Part shown: positions 63,346 through 64,000 of the stretch, piece after piece
Numbering within the stretch: position 1 is the first letter of the stretch
Layout of the letters: the number at the start of each line of letters is the position of its first letter
NCBI GenBank assembly: GCA_934477125.1
Contig: CAKSOL010000010.1
Coordinates: 1-64,000, forward strand
From: an uncultured Eubacteriales bacterium
Lineage (GTDB): Bacteria > Bacillota > Clostridia > Oscillospirales > Acutalibacteraceae
Length of the DNA: 64,000 bases
Reading direction: 5' to 3'
The notes under the pieces: model-generated
What the model was told of the DNA's origin: nothing
The model's database searches: none
Seen by the model: the letters and a program-made list of their open reading frames with translations, nothing else
Made by a program: the position numbers and the translations under genes

Positions 63346-63385
63346 AGTTTATGCTTAATGCTTTGACCGGGAGAGGGTATTTAAT

Positions 63386-64000
63386 ATGAGGGAAATACTG
63401 AACGGACTTCGCCACACCCTCTACATATATTCGCATCCGTTTGACGGATTTTGGGTTATGAAAAAGGAAAGAAAGGGCAATATTAAAAGCGCCGCAGTCC
63501 TTTTGGCGCTCTTTGTTGTTACAACTGCCTACCGTTTTCTTTGCAGCGGTTATCTTTTCACTTCCCCGATGCTTTCAAAATTCTCAATCTGGCTTTTGGC
63601 GGCTGCGGTTGTCGTTCTGGTTTTGCTTTACTGCGTTTCAAACTGGGCGCTTACCACTCTTATGGACGGCAAGGGCAGCTTTGCAGAGGTCTTTATGGCT
63701 CTGATGTATGCCCTTACGCCGATAACGCTTATGAATATACCGATAACGGTTCTTTCTCAGGTATTTGTGGCGGAGGAGGCGGCGTTTATCTCGTTTCTTA
63801 ATGCAATCGCCGTAATATGGACCGTTTTCCTGCTGCTTGCGGGTAACGTCTCCGTTCATGAATACACAATGGTAAAAAGTATCGTTACATTGCTGCTGAC
63901 CGTTGCGGGTATGGCGGTAATAGCCGTGCTTGCCATTCTTGCGGGCAACCTTGTTCAGCAGGTTTGGATTTGGGCGGTTTCAATTATCGAGGAGCTGGCA
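63386..64000 (+). CDS. Yip1 domain family membrane protein (partial, runs off the window)
   Basis: Open from ATG 63386 (GGGAGAGGG about 8 bases upstream) to the window end, 205 codons without a stop. It starts MREILNGLRHTLYIYSHPFD, has the amphipathic FWVMKKERKGN segment and then at least five hydrophobic helices (AAVLLALFVVTTAYRFLCSG; FMALMYALTPITLMNIPITV). This is the layout of YIP1 family proteins found beside sugar ABC operons. The 3' end is missing. Confidence 0.8.
   Translation, partial: MREILNGLRHTLYIYSHPFDGFWVMKKERKGNIKSAAVLLALFVVTTAYRFLCSGYLFTSPMLSKFSIWLLAAAVVVLVLLYCVSNWALTTLMDGKGSFAEVFMALMYALTPITLMNIPITVLSQVFVAEEAAFISFLNAIAVIWTVFLLLAGNVSVHEYTMVKSIVTLLLTVAGMAVIAVLAILAGNLVQQVWIWAVSIIEELA

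Overview
The window looks like chromosome from a spore-forming, moderate-GC Firmicute, most likely a gut clostridium of the Oscillospiraceae/Ruminococcaceae type. This is inferred from gene content, not from rRNA. Supporting genes are dipicolinate synthase dpaAB (spore core), a ctsR-mcsA-mcsB-clpC operon, class II galT, type III glutamine synthetase glnN, dapL, a dockerin-bearing secreted protein, an xPKTG cell-wall sorting signal and a short Cys/Gly-rich membrane peptide. No rRNA, tRNA, CRISPR array, insertion sequence or phage gene was recognised.

Region 1 (1-5843) holds an AT-richer flavodoxin/ferredoxin gene, a prolyl-tRNA deacylase-like gene, galT with a consensus promoter, an AEC transporter, and a divergent set (NusG-II protein and Gx transporter on minus, apbE on plus) like part of an extracellular electron transfer or flavinylation locus. 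Region 2 (5859-22145) is a long plus-strand housekeeping stretch: secA, an SPFH protein, mnmE, murC, alaX-type editing protein, prmA, prfB, a PPIase lipoprotein, a PPTase, rpmB, a HAD phosphatase, an MFS transporter, dCMP deaminase, niaR and a GH20 hexosaminidase. Region 3 (22298-31495) has a secreted sorting-signal protein, rplM-rpsI, a D,D-carboxypeptidase, a metallophosphoesterase, a PASTA pseudokinase, dpaAB, gap and a VanZ protein.

Region 4 (31719-42458) is a nitrogen/glutamine island built from two divergent operons. On minus are a short glutamine synthetase, an ANTAR regulator with a degenerate receiver, and pyrG. On plus are glnN, an Amt-PII fusion, asnB and dapL. Both operons have near-consensus promoters followed by leaders with terminator-like hairpins. 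The 5' arms of these hairpins can refold into hexaloop hairpins (loop AAYGGY, A at 1 and G at 4), the shape bound by ANTAR antiterminators. The likely reading is one ANTAR protein controlling glutamine synthesis, ammonium uptake and several glutamine-consuming or amino-transfer enzymes. This is the strongest candidate here for a system worth study.

Region 5 (42464-47547) has a Cys-rich mini-protein and the ctsR-mcsA-mcsB-clpC proteostasis operon with a dyad of CtsR-like operators. Region 6 (47639-64000) is a surface and transport locus: a dockerin protein, a structured intergenic RNA, a 1652-residue membrane-anchored protein made of repeated beta-rich modules, two solute-binding proteins (one a 927-residue multidomain form), two ABC permeases, an NHL/TPR membrane protein and a Yip1 protein cut by the window end. 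It has no ABC ATPase and no glycosidase in view, and its substrate is unknown.
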